Positions 27,340-36,701 of a stretch of DNA of 64,000 bases are shown in pieces. A program made the translations under genes and the position numbers. The notes below the pieces were generated by a model. That model ran no database searches and was not told the DNA's origin. It saw only the letters and a list, made by a program, of their open reading frames with translations. Within the stretch, counting starts at the first letter, position 1. Each line of letters starts with the position of its first letter. Origin of the DNA: Chryseobacterium luquanense (GTDB lineage: Bacteria > Bacteroidota > Bacteroidia > Flavobacteriales > Weeksellaceae); assembly GCF_026460945.1 (NCBI RefSeq), contig NZ_JAOVZV010000008.1, forward strand, positions 62,001 to 126,000, in the 5' to 3' direction.

Positions 27340-28629
27340 TTAATCTTTTACCGCCTTTTTATAGGTTTCTAAAGCTCTGTTTCTTGCAAATGTATGCTCA
27401 ACGATTTGTGAAATTTTAGAATAATTTTCGGGTAACCATTTTTTGATATATTTTTGATCTTTATCAAATTTTTTGGTTTGTTCGCTTGGATTAAAAATTC
27501 TGAAGTATGGTGCCGCATCACAGCCACAACCTGCTGCCCATTGCCAGTTTCCGTTGTTGGAAGAAAGTTCATAGTCTAAAAGTTTTTCAGCAAAATAAGT
27601 TTCACCCCATCGCCAATCAATCAAAAGATGTTTTGTAAGAAAACTCGCAACGACCATTCTTACACGATTATGCATAAATCCTGTTTCGTTGAGCTGCCGC
27701 ATTCCTGCATCTACAATAGGATAACCTGTTTTTCCTTCAGACCAAAGTTTAAATTCATCTTCATTGTTTCGCCATTCAATTTTTTCATATTTTTCTTTAA
27801 AACAATTTTTAACAACCTTTGGAAAATGATAAAGAATCTGCATGAAAAATTCTCTCCAAATTAATTCATTCAGCCAGGTTTCATTGTATTCAGAAGCGTA
27901 TTTTACACATTTTCTTACTGAAATTGTACCGAAACGTAAAGCAATTCCCAGCCGTGTTGTATGATCCAAAGCCGGAAAATCTCTGTTTTTATCATAAGAT
28001 TCTATGATTTTTTTATCTAAAATCGGTTCTTCAAAATTCAGGTCTGTTTTTTTAAAACCAATTTCTTTTAAACTGTGAATATTTTTAACTTTATATGAAT
28101 AAAAATTATCAAAATTTGTCTGGGTTGAATGAATTTCAGTCTGATAAAATTTTTCTTTCCATTTTTTTGAGAACGGTGTGAAAACGGTGTATGGTAAACC
28201 GTCATTTTTTACAATTTCATCCTTTTCGAAAATTACCTGATCTTTGAAATCTTTAAATTCAATATTATTTTTCTTTAGAAAATCGGTAATTTCTTTGTCC
28301 CGTCTTATTGCTTGTGGTTCGTAATCTCTGTTGCAGAATACTGTTTCAATATCAAATTCTTTTATAATTTCTTTAAAAATTTCAACAGGTTTTCCATGAT
28401 ATGTTTTAATACCGGATTGATAATTTTTTAATTCTTCATTTATCCGATCTAAAACCTGATGAATATAATCAACTCTGCGATCAGATTTATTTTCAAGTTG
28501 GTCTAAAATTTCACTATCAAATATAAAAATCGGGAGAACTTTTTTATCTGATTTTAATGCAGAGTTTAAACCTGTATTATCCTGAAGCCTCAAGTCCCTT
28601 CGAAACCAGAATATATTAATCTTGTTCAT
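27340..28629 (-). CDS. phrB: Deoxyribodipyrimidine photolyase
   Basis: 429 residues, class I CPD photolyase. N-terminal antenna domain: NIFWFRRDLRLQDNTGLNSA. C-terminal FAD-binding region: TRLGIALRFGTISVR, LIWREFFMQIL, GYPIVDAGMRQLNETG, MHNRVRMVVASFLTKHL and SNNGNWQWAAGCGCDAAPYF. It splits UV-induced cyclobutane dimers using light. Its 5' end overlaps the lycopene cyclase gene by 14 bases, so it is the last gene of the carotenoid operon, linking photoprotection and repair. Confidence 0.95.
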   Translation of the reverse strand: MNKINIFWFRRDLRLQDNTGLNSALKSDKKVLPIFIFDSEILDQLENKSDRRVDYIHQVLDRINEELKNYQSGIKTYHGKPVEIFKEIIKEFDIETVFCNRDYEPQAIRRDKEITDFLKKNNIEFKDFKDQVIFEKDEIVKNDGLPYTVFTPFSKKWKEKFYQTEIHSTQTNFDNFYSYKVKNIHSLKEIGFKKTDLNFEEPILDKKIIESYDKNRDFPALDHTTRLGIALRFGTISVRKCVKYASEYNETWLNELIWREFFMQILYHFPKVVKNCFKEKYEKIEWRNNEDEFKLWSEGKTGYPIVDAGMRQLNETGFMHNRVRMVVASFLTKHLLIDWRWGETYFAEKLLDYELSSNNGNWQWAAGCGCDAAPYFRIFNPSEQTKKFDKDQKYIKKWLPENYSKISQIVEHTFARNRALETYKKAVKD

Positions 28630-29308
28630 TTTTTTTAAATTTATAAAAGAAGAAAAGATTCCAAAGAATCATTTCGTAGCCGTAAACTGTGTCTTCAATT
28701 GGGATCGTTAAAATTCGGAAACCAATAAAATCTTTAGGATTGTAATTAACGATTGGAGAATCAAGTCCGGTTCCAGTAAGGATTCCATTGACTGCTAAAA
28801 ATCCGGGCATCAAAATCAGATAAATGAAGGAAGCTTTACCAATCCATTTTACTTTTAAAACAAAATAAAGAACAATTAAACTAATTGCAGTTGTCAAAAA
28901 GGTAACGAGAGAATATATTTTGTCTCTAAAAATAATTGCTAAAATAAAGCACGAAATAACTGAAATAACTACGAAAATCTTCTCGATAGAAGGTTTCCAA
29001 TCAAGCTTGAAAAATTTATCTAAACAAAAATAAGTGAAGATGCATGAAAACGGAATGCAGATAAAAAACAGTAATTCTTCGATGGGAAGTCCGAAAAGTC
29101 TTTTTCCGATTAAATATTGATCATTAAACCACCAAACTCCATTTGTTGTAAACCAAATATCCCAAGCAATAAAAAAAACGGCAACAATAGTTGATGAGAG
29201 CAAAAATGCTCCAAAATGTCTGTGAAATTTAATTTTCGCATGAAAAGAAAATAAAAAACAGATAATAATGGTGAAAAAATTAATCGTCAAATACGTGTAT
29301 TGCCACAT
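28616..29308 (-). CDS. Lycopene cyclase domain membrane protein (CrtYcd type)
   Basis: 230 residues with about seven membrane segments. Two halves of the heterodimeric-type lycopene cyclase fold are fused: WDIWFTTNGVWWFNDQYLIG then PIEELLFFICIPFSCIFTYF, and the second half with NGILTGTGLDSPIVNYN and IPIEDTVYGYEMILWNLFFF. PIEE/PIED motifs are characteristic. It forms beta-ionone rings on lycopene to give beta-carotene, in the membrane. One base separates it from crtZ. Confidence 0.9.
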   Translation of the reverse strand: MWQYTYLTINFFTIIICFLFSFHAKIKFHRHFGAFLLSSTIVAVFFIAWDIWFTTNGVWWFNDQYLIGKRLFGLPIEELLFFICIPFSCIFTYFCLDKFFKLDWKPSIEKIFVVISVISCFILAIIFRDKIYSLVTFLTTAISLIVLYFVLKVKWIGKASFIYLILMPGFLAVNGILTGTGLDSPIVNYNPKDFIGFRILTIPIEDTVYGYEMILWNLFFFYKFKKNEQD

Positions 29309-29767
29309 TTACGTTTTATTTTTGTTGAAAAACATTTTGAAATATTTCACAGGAACCCATAGAAATCCGAAACATTCTCCATATTCTTTTCCTGTGTGTT
29401 TATGATGTTGTTTATGACCTCTTCGAATTGCCAATAAATAAGGATTTTTTGTATTCTTCAAAATCTTGAAACGTTGATGAATAAAGATATCGTGAACGAA
29501 AAAATATGCCATTCCGTATAAAGTAATTCCTATTGCTATATAAAAATAAGCGTTGAAATTATTGATTGTTCCGTAGTACATTAAAGCAATAGTTGGAATT
29601 GCAAAAATGGCGAAAAAGTAATCGTTTCTTTCCATATGTCCTTCGTTGCTATGATCGTGATGGTCGCGGTGAAGCGTCCACAGAAATCCATGCATAATAT
29701 ATTTGTGAACAAGCCAAGTAATTCCTTCCATCAAAAAAAATGTCGCTACTATAATTAAAAAATTCAT
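29309..29767 (-). CDS. crtZ: Beta-carotene hydroxylase (sterol desaturase/fatty acid hydroxylase superfamily)
   Basis: 152 residues with four membrane helices and the histidine boxes of CrtZ: HKYIMH, HRDHHDHSNEGH, HDIFIH and HKQHHKHTG, which bind the di-iron centre. It hydroxylates the beta-carotene rings to zeaxanthin with O2. Sits between the SRPBCC gene (one-base gap) and the lycopene cyclase gene in the operon. Confidence 0.93.
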   Translation of the reverse strand: MNFLIIVATFFLMEGITWLVHKYIMHGFLWTLHRDHHDHSNEGHMERNDYFFAIFAIPTIALMYYGTINNFNAYFYIAIGITLYGMAYFFVHDIFIHQRFKILKNTKNPYLLAIRRGHKQHHKHTGKEYGECFGFLWVPVKYFKMFFNKNKT

Positions 29768-29768
29768 A

Positions 29769-30230
29769 CTAATTTTTATTAAAAGTTTCTTCCAAAATTT
29801 TAAATCGATAATCGAAAATATGCTCTAGTTTTTGCTTAATCATTATACTATGCGCAATTTCTCCTAAAAAACCAAATGGCAATTCGTAACTAATCGTGTC
29901 CTTCATCAAAACTCCACTGTCATTTGGAATAAACTCATGAAAATGGTTCCAAAGTTTAAAAGGGCCTTTTCTCTGAAAATCGGTAAAGCTGCTTTGATTT
30001 TTGACTTGAGTAATCTCAGTTTGCCAATTTAATTTAATTCCAAAAAGTGGCGAAACATAATAATCAATCAACATTCCTTCATAGATTTCATCATCTGAAA
30101 GTTTGGTTCTTACAACAAAATTCATGTCTTTTGGAGTAATCTCTGAAAGATTATTGGCTGATGAAAAGAATTTCCATGCTGTTTCTAAATCACAGTTCAG
30201 TTGTTGCTGACGTTCAAATTGATGAATCAT
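29769..30230 (-). CDS. SRPBCC (START-like) family protein in carotenoid operon
   Basis: 153 residues: a single SRPBCC domain beginning HQFERQQQLNCDLETAWKFFS and ending with LEHIFDYRFKILEETF. The phrase FRKGPFKLWNHFHEF fits a hydrophobic-ligand pocket. Proteins like this recur in flavobacterial carotenoid clusters, so it may bind or shuttle a carotenoid or precursor; that role is inference from location. Confidence 0.8.
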   Translation of the reverse strand: MIHQFERQQQLNCDLETAWKFFSSANNLSEITPKDMNFVVRTKLSDDEIYEGMLIDYYVSPLFGIKLNWQTEITQVKNQSSFTDFQRKGPFKLWNHFHEFIPNDSGVLMKDTISYELPFGFLGEIAHSIMIKQKLEHIFDYRFKILEETFNKN

Positions 30231-30266
30231 AATTTTATTTATGTTAATATTTAGGTTTTTGAAAAT

Positions 30267-31103
30267 TTACAGAAATGACATTTTATATTGTACATAACTG
30301 CTCATCATGAGAGAAAATTTCTTGCCATTTGAAATTCTTATTCTCTGATTAATTATTTTATTGGCTGAAGTTCTTTTTATTTTTCTAAAAAGTGAAATAT
30401 AATATCGGTAAGCAAGATAAACGCCAAATCTTGAAGAGTTTGGAAGTTTTTTTATTCCTTCCAAAGCTTCTTTAAATTCAGCATAAATTTCTTGTTCAAT
30501 CTGAGCTTTTACCACATTATCGAAATATGAAATATCAACATTTGGAAAATAAGTCCTTCCCAAAATTTGATAATCATCTTTCATATCACGTAGAAAATTG
30601 ACTTTTTGGAAAGCTGAACCTAGCTTCATCGCAGTAGGTTTTAATCTTTCATACATTTCTTTATTTCCATCAACAAAAATGTGAAGACACATTAAGCCAA
30701 CAACTTCTGCAGAACCGAGAATATATTCTTTATATAGATCTGAATTATAGTCTATTTTCTGCAAATCCATTTCCATGCTTTTAAGAAATTGATAAATTAA
30801 TTGCACATCAATTTCGTAATGATGAATGGTCTCCTGAAAAGCCTGTAAAATAGGATTCAACGAAATTTTCTCTTCCAAAGCCTGATTGGTTTGCTCACGA
30901 AATCGCATCAAAAGGGTAGTACGGTCAAAATCATGAAAGCTGTCGACGATTTCATCTGCCAATCTTACATAGCCGTAAATGGCGTAAATAGAATTTCTTA
31001 TTTTAGGGGAAAGCGCCAAAATTCCCAAAGAAAAACTTGTGCTGTACTGTTTTGTGGTCTGTTTACTGATCTTATAAGAAAGTTCATCGAAAAGTTTTTT
31101 CAT
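30267..31103 (-). CDS. crtB: Phytoene synthase
   Basis: 278 residues. Squalene/phytoene synthase family with the Asp-rich motif DEIVD in YGYVRLADEIVDSFHDFD (residues about 42-59), and a second one in NFLRDMKDDYQILGRTYFPN. It condenses two geranylgeranyl diphosphates to phytoene at the membrane surface. Eight bases from the end of crtI, so co-translated. No GGPP synthase gene is in the cluster; it must be elsewhere. Confidence 0.95.
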   Translation of the reverse strand: MKKLFDELSYKISKQTTKQYSTSFSLGILALSPKIRNSIYAIYGYVRLADEIVDSFHDFDRTTLLMRFREQTNQALEEKISLNPILQAFQETIHHYEIDVQLIYQFLKSMEMDLQKIDYNSDLYKEYILGSAEVVGLMCLHIFVDGNKEMYERLKPTAMKLGSAFQKVNFLRDMKDDYQILGRTYFPNVDISYFDNVVKAQIEQEIYAEFKEALEGIKKLPNSSRFGVYLAYRYYISLFRKIKRTSANKIINQRIRISNGKKFSLMMSSYVQYKMSFL

Positions 31104-31111
31104 ATCTTGAG

Positions 31112-32578
31112 TTATTTGGTGGCTTCTTTTGCTGCTATTTTTCCGGAAATAATTGATGGCGGAACTCCTGGTCCCGGAACCGTTAGTTGTCCTGTGTAAA
31201 AGAGATTTTTTACCTTTTTATTTCTCAGTGAAGGCTTCAGAACTGCAGTCTGGCTCAGCGTATTTGCCAAACCATACGCATTTCCCTGATAGGCATTATA
31301 ATCTTTTTTGAAATCATTGATGCAATAGCTCTTTTTATAATCTATTTTTAATAAAAGATCTGATGATTTGGTATGTTTTTCCAGTCTCAGTATCATTTCT
31401 AAGAAATATTTTTCCCGTGTTTCTTCGTTATCTTCAATTCCTGTTGCTATAGGCATTAAAAGGAATACATTCTCGCAATTTTCAGGAGCTACATTTTTAT
31501 CTGTTTTTGACGGACAACAAGCATAAAATAATGGTTTTGTAGGCCATTTTTTATCTTCGTAAATTTCTGAGGTATGCAATTCCAAATCGTTTTCAAAAAA
31601 CAAAGTGTGATGTTTTAAATTTGGAATTTTTTCTTTAAATCCTAAATAATAAATCAGACATGAAGGTGCAAAAGTTTTCTTTTTCCAGTAGTCTTCGCTG
31701 TAATTTTTATATTCTTTTTGAATTAAATTTTCCTCAGTGTGGTGATAATCGGATGAAGCAATTACGGTGTCAAATTCAATTTCCGTTCCGTTAACTACTA
31801 TTGATTCTGCTTTTCCATTTTTAATTTTAATTTCTTCAACATTTGAATTTAAATGAAATTTTACCCCTTGTTCTTCAGCGATTTCAGACATCGCTTCAAT
31901 TACTTTGTAAAAACCTCCCATTGGATACCAGGTTCCTAATTTATAACCGCCATAATTCATTAAACTATATAAAGCAGGAATATCCTTTGGAGCAGCTCCC
32001 AGAAAAATTACCGGAAATTCCATTAACATTATTAATTTCGGGTTTGTAAAATATTTTCTTACAAAACGATGGAAATTAGATAATAAATCTAATTTTAAAG
32101 CACTTTTTGCAATTTTAGGAGAAACAAATTCAAACCAGGAATGACACGGTTTTGTGACGAAATCTTTCATCCCAACTTCATATTTATACTGCGCATCATC
32201 CATGAATTCATCTAATTTTTTGGCAGCTCCTTTTTCAATATTTTCGAATAGATCACGCATTTCAGAATAATCTTGGGGAACAGCCATAACTCCATCAGAA
32301 AAAACCATCTCAAATTGTGGATCTAATGAAATCAATTCATAATAATCTGAAGAAGTTTTCCAGAAATCATTGAAAAAATCTTCAATAATATCAGGCATCC
32401 AATACCAACTTGGGCCCATGTCAAAAACATAATTGTTATCCGTTTTAAATTGTCTCGCTCTTCCCCCGAGACTGTTGTTTTTTTCAAAAATATGAACTTC
32501 ATGACCTTCTTTCGCTGCATAAGCTGCAGCAGATAATCCTGAAAATCCTGAACCGATAACTGCTATTTTTTTAATCAT
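31112..32578 (-). CDS. crtI: Phytoene desaturase (CrtI type)
   Basis: 488 residues. N-terminal FAD-binding dinucleotide fold VIGSGFSGLSAAAYAAKEG and FEKNNSLGGRARQF; C-terminal CrtI signature LFYTGQLTVPGPGVPPSIISG. It desaturates phytoene stepwise to lycopene with FAD. First enzyme gene after the MarR regulator (two-base gap), so the whole set is transcribed as one operon. Confidence 0.95.
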   Translation of the reverse strand: MIKKIAVIGSGFSGLSAAAYAAKEGHEVHIFEKNNSLGGRARQFKTDNNYVFDMGPSWYWMPDIIEDFFNDFWKTSSDYYELISLDPQFEMVFSDGVMAVPQDYSEMRDLFENIEKGAAKKLDEFMDDAQYKYEVGMKDFVTKPCHSWFEFVSPKIAKSALKLDLLSNFHRFVRKYFTNPKLIMLMEFPVIFLGAAPKDIPALYSLMNYGGYKLGTWYPMGGFYKVIEAMSEIAEEQGVKFHLNSNVEEIKIKNGKAESIVVNGTEIEFDTVIASSDYHHTEENLIQKEYKNYSEDYWKKKTFAPSCLIYYLGFKEKIPNLKHHTLFFENDLELHTSEIYEDKKWPTKPLFYACCPSKTDKNVAPENCENVFLLMPIATGIEDNEETREKYFLEMILRLEKHTKSSDLLLKIDYKKSYCINDFKKDYNAYQGNAYGLANTLSQTAVLKPSLRNKKVKNLFYTGQLTVPGPGVPPSIISGKIAAKEATK

Positions 32579-32580
32579 AA

Positions 32581-33252
32581 TTAATTATCATTAAATGAAT
32601 TTTCTTTGAAGACTGTATCTATTAAATTTATGCTTTCAATATTTCTGCCAAAAATGGGATTATGGAAATGATCGAGCTTATTTAATAGTTCTATTAATGT
32701 GTATTTTTCGTCTTCGCTTAGATTTCCACTTACAATTTTTGAAGCATTTCTAATATTTTTCATCTGTTTTTCAAGTACATCAATTCCTTTTTGAGTAATG
32801 CTGATTACTTTTGTTCTTTTATCTGTCTTAGAATCAACCTGTTTTACCCAAGCATTTTTGATGAGACGATTGATGATAAGATTTCCTACAGGTTTATCCT
32901 GAATGTTTTTTTTGATAAGCTCTGTTTTAGTCATTTCCCCGAAAGATTTTAGATTAATTAAATAAATAAATTCTTCCTGGGTGGAAAATTCAGAACCCAC
33001 AATTGCCGACTTGGAGTAAGTTTTTGCATATCGGTTTAAATGAACGAGTAGTGTACTAATCACACTTTCCGGACTTCTTCCATTTTCTTTCCCCTCCCAA
33101 ACAATATTTCTTGCTGAAGGTTTTATATTGTTTTGCTGATTTTGGATCCATTTTTTAAATCCTTCAATATCAGAAATATATTGAGAATTTTTATTCTCAG
33201 AATCGAATTGTTCTAAGAGCTGAATAGCATCTTTTACCAATGTGTAATTCAT
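32581..33252 (-). CDS. MarR family transcriptional regulator heading the carotenoid operon
   Basis: 223 residues, longer than most MarR proteins (about 140-160) owing to an N-terminal extension of about 60 residues. The winged helix spans about 90-190: FSTQEEFIYLINLKSFGEMTKTELIKKN, then NLIINRLIKNAWVKQVDSKTDKRTKVISITQKG (recognition helix and wing). First gene of the operon, two bases before crtI. A 13-base perfect palindrome between its -7 box and start codon suggests autoregulation. Confidence 0.88.
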   Translation of the reverse strand: MNYTLVKDAIQLLEQFDSENKNSQYISDIEGFKKWIQNQQNNIKPSARNIVWEGKENGRSPESVISTLLVHLNRYAKTYSKSAIVGSEFSTQEEFIYLINLKSFGEMTKTELIKKNIQDKPVGNLIINRLIKNAWVKQVDSKTDKRTKVISITQKGIDVLEKQMKNIRNASKIVSGNLSEDEKYTLIELLNKLDHFHNPIFGRNIESINLIDTVFKENSFNDN

Positions 33253-33258
33253 ATCTAA

Positions 33259-33271
33259 ACTATTTAATAGT
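33259..33271 (-). promoter_or_regulatory. Candidate MarR operator, palindrome ACTATTTAATAGT
   Basis: Perfect 6-1-6 palindrome located between the -7 box and the start codon of the MarR gene, with a related half-site aaactattt near 33311-33319. Confidence 0.5.
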
Positions 33272-33274
33272 ATA

Positions 33275-33282
33275 CAAATATA
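33275..33282 (-). promoter_or_regulatory. -7 promoter box TATATTTG of the carotenoid operon
   Basis: TAnnTTTG match 22 bases upstream of the MarR ATG, immediately beside the palindromic operator candidate. Confidence 0.6.
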
Positions 33283-33340
33283 ATTTATTTATTTTTAATA
33301 ATATATTTATAAACTATTTTAATGTTCAAATAAAAAATAA

Positions 33341-33361
33341 GACTTTGAAAAAATCAAAGCC
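33341..33361 (-). terminator. Terminator of the T9SS cargo gene
   Basis: Arms 33341-33348 and 33354-33361 (one G-U pair), then a T-rich run on the minus strand. Confidence 0.65.
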
Positions 33362-33402
33362 TTACTCTTCTAAATTTAATTTCTATGTACGATTTATTTC
33401 TT

Positions 33403-34761
33403 CTAATTTTTAATCACTTTTTTCGTGATTTGTTTTCCGTTTTCAAGATTGATTTTCACAAAGTAAACCCCTTTAGGATAAGATGTTAAATCAACTTGCT
33501 GATTGTCTGATTTTGCACTCAAAACTTGTCCGACAGTATTGGTAATTTCCACGGATTTTACTTTTGAATCTCCTTTGATATTTACAATTCCTTTAGTTGG
33601 GTTAGGGTAAATATTAAGTTCATTTTTCTCTATATCGTTTACAGATAAAGAGCCAAGTGAGAACTTTTTAATCTTAATTCCGGTTTGAGAATAGGTAAGA
33701 ACCAAAGAATTTGTTGCTGCATCAAATTGTAAATCATTGTAAGTTGCCGTTCCATCAGATACAAAATCACCACCTAAAGTTACCCAGGTATTTGTAGTAG
33801 AATTATATTCGTATACTGTATTTTTACCGCTATTTATAGCCCATCCACTTGCTACAGTATATAATTTTCCGGCAGGAGTTACTGCAATTGATACGTTATA
33901 GAGATCATTTGAAATTCCAAAATCAGCGTTCCCAACTTGTACCCAGTTTGTTCCATTAAATTTTTTCACATTCAATTTCCTGTTATTGGATGAAGGTGAA
34001 GAATAAACAACATATAATGTATTATCTGAGCCAATTGCAATGTCTGAAGTTGCATTTGTTCCTTCTGTGAATGTCGTTCCAACATTTGTACCGCCAACTA
34101 ATGTCCATGCATCTGTTGCTGAAGCTGTTTGACTGTTTTCATAAACTTTTACACCAGAGACATTGTGAGTAACGTAAACTTTTCCATTCGTTCCTATTAC
34201 CATCTCTGCATTATAAGGAACTCCACCTGCAATACTCGCTGCTCCAACCTGTTCCCAAGCTCCATTTACAAACCGCTGAACTGTTCCCGAACCATAAGAA
34301 CCGTATGCAAACAAAACATTTGTAGGTGAAACTGCCGAAGCCTGATAATTTGTCGTAGATGTAGAAACACTTGGTAAAGAAGACCATGCAGATCCTTCAA
34401 ATTTGCGTGCTTCGAAACCTGTCCCCTGATTTGTATAATATAAAATACTTCCAGATGGATTGATAGCTAAAGAACTGTATGTTGCTGCTCCTGTCGTTAT
34501 TCCTGCGCTTCCTCCAAGATGCGACCAAGAAGTTCCGTTAAATTTTTGAACGGATCCCTTGCTAACCGAAAGATCGTAATAAGAAACATAATAGTTTCCC
34601 TGTGCATCAATTATAAGATTATTAAAACTTCCCGTTCCTGCAGAAATATTTGCAGAAGAACCAACATTTTCCCATTGCTGAGCATTGACGGAAATTACAT
34701 TTGCCAATATTCCTAAAGTTGTAAGAACTTTTGCAAAATTAAAATTGGAGATTTTTACCAT
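33403..34761 (-). CDS. Secreted protein with type IX secretion (T9SS) type A sorting domain
   Basis: 452 residues. Signal peptide ends near residue 27 (LGILANVISVNAQQ). The body (about 30-370) has repeated WxxVG/LGG and LYVVYSSPSS- or LYTVASGW-like blade phrases, typical of beta-propeller repeats. The C-terminal 75 residues form the T9SS sorting domain: LNIYPNPTKGIVNIKGD, VGQVLSA, DLTSYPKGVYFVKI, KKVIKN. It is exported by Sec, then across the outer membrane and anchored to the surface. Ligand unknown. Confidence 0.9.
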   Translation of the reverse strand: MVKISNFNFAKVLTTLGILANVISVNAQQWENVGSSANISAGTGSFNNLIIDAQGNYYVSYYDLSVSKGSVQKFNGTSWSHLGGSAGITTGAATYSSLAINPSGSILYYTNQGTGFEARKFEGSAWSSLPSVSTSTTNYQASAVSPTNVLFAYGSYGSGTVQRFVNGAWEQVGAASIAGGVPYNAEMVIGTNGKVYVTHNVSGVKVYENSQTASATDAWTLVGGTNVGTTFTEGTNATSDIAIGSDNTLYVVYSSPSSNNRKLNVKKFNGTNWVQVGNADFGISNDLYNVSIAVTPAGKLYTVASGWAINSGKNTVYEYNSTTNTWVTLGGDFVSDGTATYNDLQFDAATNSLVLTYSQTGIKIKKFSLGSLSVNDIEKNELNIYPNPTKGIVNIKGDSKVKSVEITNTVGQVLSAKSDNQQVDLTSYPKGVYFVKINLENGKQITKKVIKN

Positions 34762-35024
34762 AAATATTTGTTTTAATCAAGTTTAGATTTTACAAATTGG
34801 TCTGAAAAGCAGTTCAGATTTTAAGCCAATTGTTATCAGTTTATCTGTCGGCAAATATATTATGTGTAAAATTACTTTGGAAGTGTTTTTATGAAATGTT
34901 TGTTAAATTACATACTCATTACATACTTTTTTAGGGTATTGTGATTATTTTTGGATATTTTTAGAAGATAATTCAAAAATTGATAATAGTGAAAAAGTGT
35001 AAAATTAGCTAGGATTTAAAATAA

Positions 35025-36443
35025 TTATATTTGATCGATCCAATAATAGATGTCAACATTTTGTGGAATGTCTAATTTTTTTCTGATTCTGTATTTTTTA
35101 TTCTGAACCGTTCTGGTTTCTATGAAACTGATCTTTGCAATTTCCTTGGTTGTCAATTTCATTTTTAAAAGAGCACAAAATTCGATCTCCGACTGTTGCA
35201 GATCTGAACTTTTTGCTAATAGTTTTTTAGAAAAATCTGGATAAACATTTTCAAAAGCAAATATAAATGCAGGATCTCTTTTTTCTAAAAGTTCCATCAA
35301 ATCATGATAGGCTTCGCTGAGATTGAAGTCGGGTTTTGCTTCAGATTCGGTTGCTGTATTTTTATTCTTTCTTTTGTAAGTGAAAAAAGCAGTAGTGCCG
35401 ATTGCTGCTAAAACAGGAATAACCCAATACCATAAAGGATTTTGAGAGTTTTCCTGTTCTTTTTTATCTTTATTAATAACTTCCTGTAAAGAATTGTATT
35501 TGCTTTTTAAAGCTTTTAATTCATATTGCTCAATCTTAGTTCCATAAAAATTTGCGCTGTCTTTCACATTGAGAATTTCGTAAATTTCTTTGAGTGAATG
35601 ATAAATCTGATTGGCATTAATCTCTGTTCCATCTTTGTTGCTGATATAAAGTGCTTTATGGAAATTTTTTAATGAACTTTCATAATTTTTTTTATCCTTA
35701 TAAACTTTTCCAATCACAGAATAGTTGTCAATCATCGATTTGTCATCAGCAACATCACCAGGTTTTATCAGAATCGATTTTTTTGCATAGTGATAAGCAG
35801 AATCTATGTTGTACTGACTATAAATATTAGCCAAATTTGCATAATTTAAATACTGGAAATTATCACGTTCATATTTGTCTTTAAGTTGTTTTCCGCTTTC
35901 AATTTCTTCATAAATTTTTTTAGCAGCTTCTTTTGGTTGATTTTTATCTAGATAAATATTCGCAAAACTATTGAGGACATTTGATTTTGCATAAAATATT
36001 TTCTCACTATTCGAATCTCCTTTTTGAAGAATTTTGTAAGCAGAATTCAAATAGGCAATGGCTTTATCTGGAAATTTATTGATAGAATAAGTCTCAGCAA
36101 TATAGATATTAGACATTGCTTCAAAATAAATATCTTTATATAAATGAGATTTTTTCTGAAGATTTTCACTCGTAATAATCAGACTGTCCATCATATTTTT
36201 ACTGTAGAAATATCGGCATTTTCTGTCGAGAAGTTTCATTTCAGAAATAGAATCTTTTAGAATAACAGATTGTTTCAAAAGACCATTTAATTCACTGTAA
36301 GCCTTATCAATATTGGTTTTATAGAGTTTAGAATTATTTGTAATCCTGATTTTCAATTCTTTGGCGGTCAGTTTTTGCTGGGCTGCTGCCAAAAAACTAA
36401 AAAATAAGGTAAATAAAAGAAGTGTTTTTCTAAACTCAAACAT
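35025..36443 (-). CDS. TPR sensor with membrane segment and LuxR-like helix-turn-helix
   Basis: 472 residues. Signal peptide to about residue 22 (LFFSFLAAAQQ), TPR repeats over about 30-310, a coiled-coil segment, one transmembrane helix near 333-353 (PLWYWVIPVLAAIGTTAFFTY), and a C-terminal helix-turn-helix (about 420-465): LKMKLTTKEIAKISFIETRTVQNKKYRIRKKL. It has the same layout as the TPR/AraC regulator at 18025, with a different DNA-binding domain. Genes controlled are unknown. Confidence 0.83.
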   Translation of the reverse strand: MFEFRKTLLLFTLFFSFLAAAQQKLTAKELKIRITNNSKLYKTNIDKAYSELNGLLKQSVILKDSISEMKLLDRKCRYFYSKNMMDSLIITSENLQKKSHLYKDIYFEAMSNIYIAETYSINKFPDKAIAYLNSAYKILQKGDSNSEKIFYAKSNVLNSFANIYLDKNQPKEAAKKIYEEIESGKQLKDKYERDNFQYLNYANLANIYSQYNIDSAYHYAKKSILIKPGDVADDKSMIDNYSVIGKVYKDKKNYESSLKNFHKALYISNKDGTEINANQIYHSLKEIYEILNVKDSANFYGTKIEQYELKALKSKYNSLQEVINKDKKEQENSQNPLWYWVIPVLAAIGTTAFFTYKRKNKNTATESEAKPDFNLSEAYHDLMELLEKRDPAFIFAFENVYPDFSKKLLAKSSDLQQSEIEFCALLKMKLTTKEIAKISFIETRTVQNKKYRIRKKLDIPQNVDIYYWIDQI

Positions 36444-36639
36444 TATAAATAGATAAATATTTATGAAATTAAAAACGTAAATTTAACAAATAAAGATTTA
36501 AAAAACTACCAAATTGATATGATTTTTAATAATAAATTTATAAAAATGCAATAATATCTGTAAATATTTGGTTTAGCGAACTGTACAGTAATAGATTTGA
36601 ATTTAAGTATTATTTATTGCATAATTTGATGTAAATATT

Positions 36640-36647
36640 TACTTTTG
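36640..36647 (+). promoter_or_regulatory. -7 promoter box TACTTTTG with TTG at N20
   Basis: TAnnTTTG match with a TTG at 36617-36619, twenty bases upstream: a standard Bacteroidota promoter for the 610-codon gene. Confidence 0.6.
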
Positions 36648-36701
36648 TAGAGAGTTTAAAAAACTCACAGGTTTTCAGATCATTATCACTTTCATAGAAA
36701 T

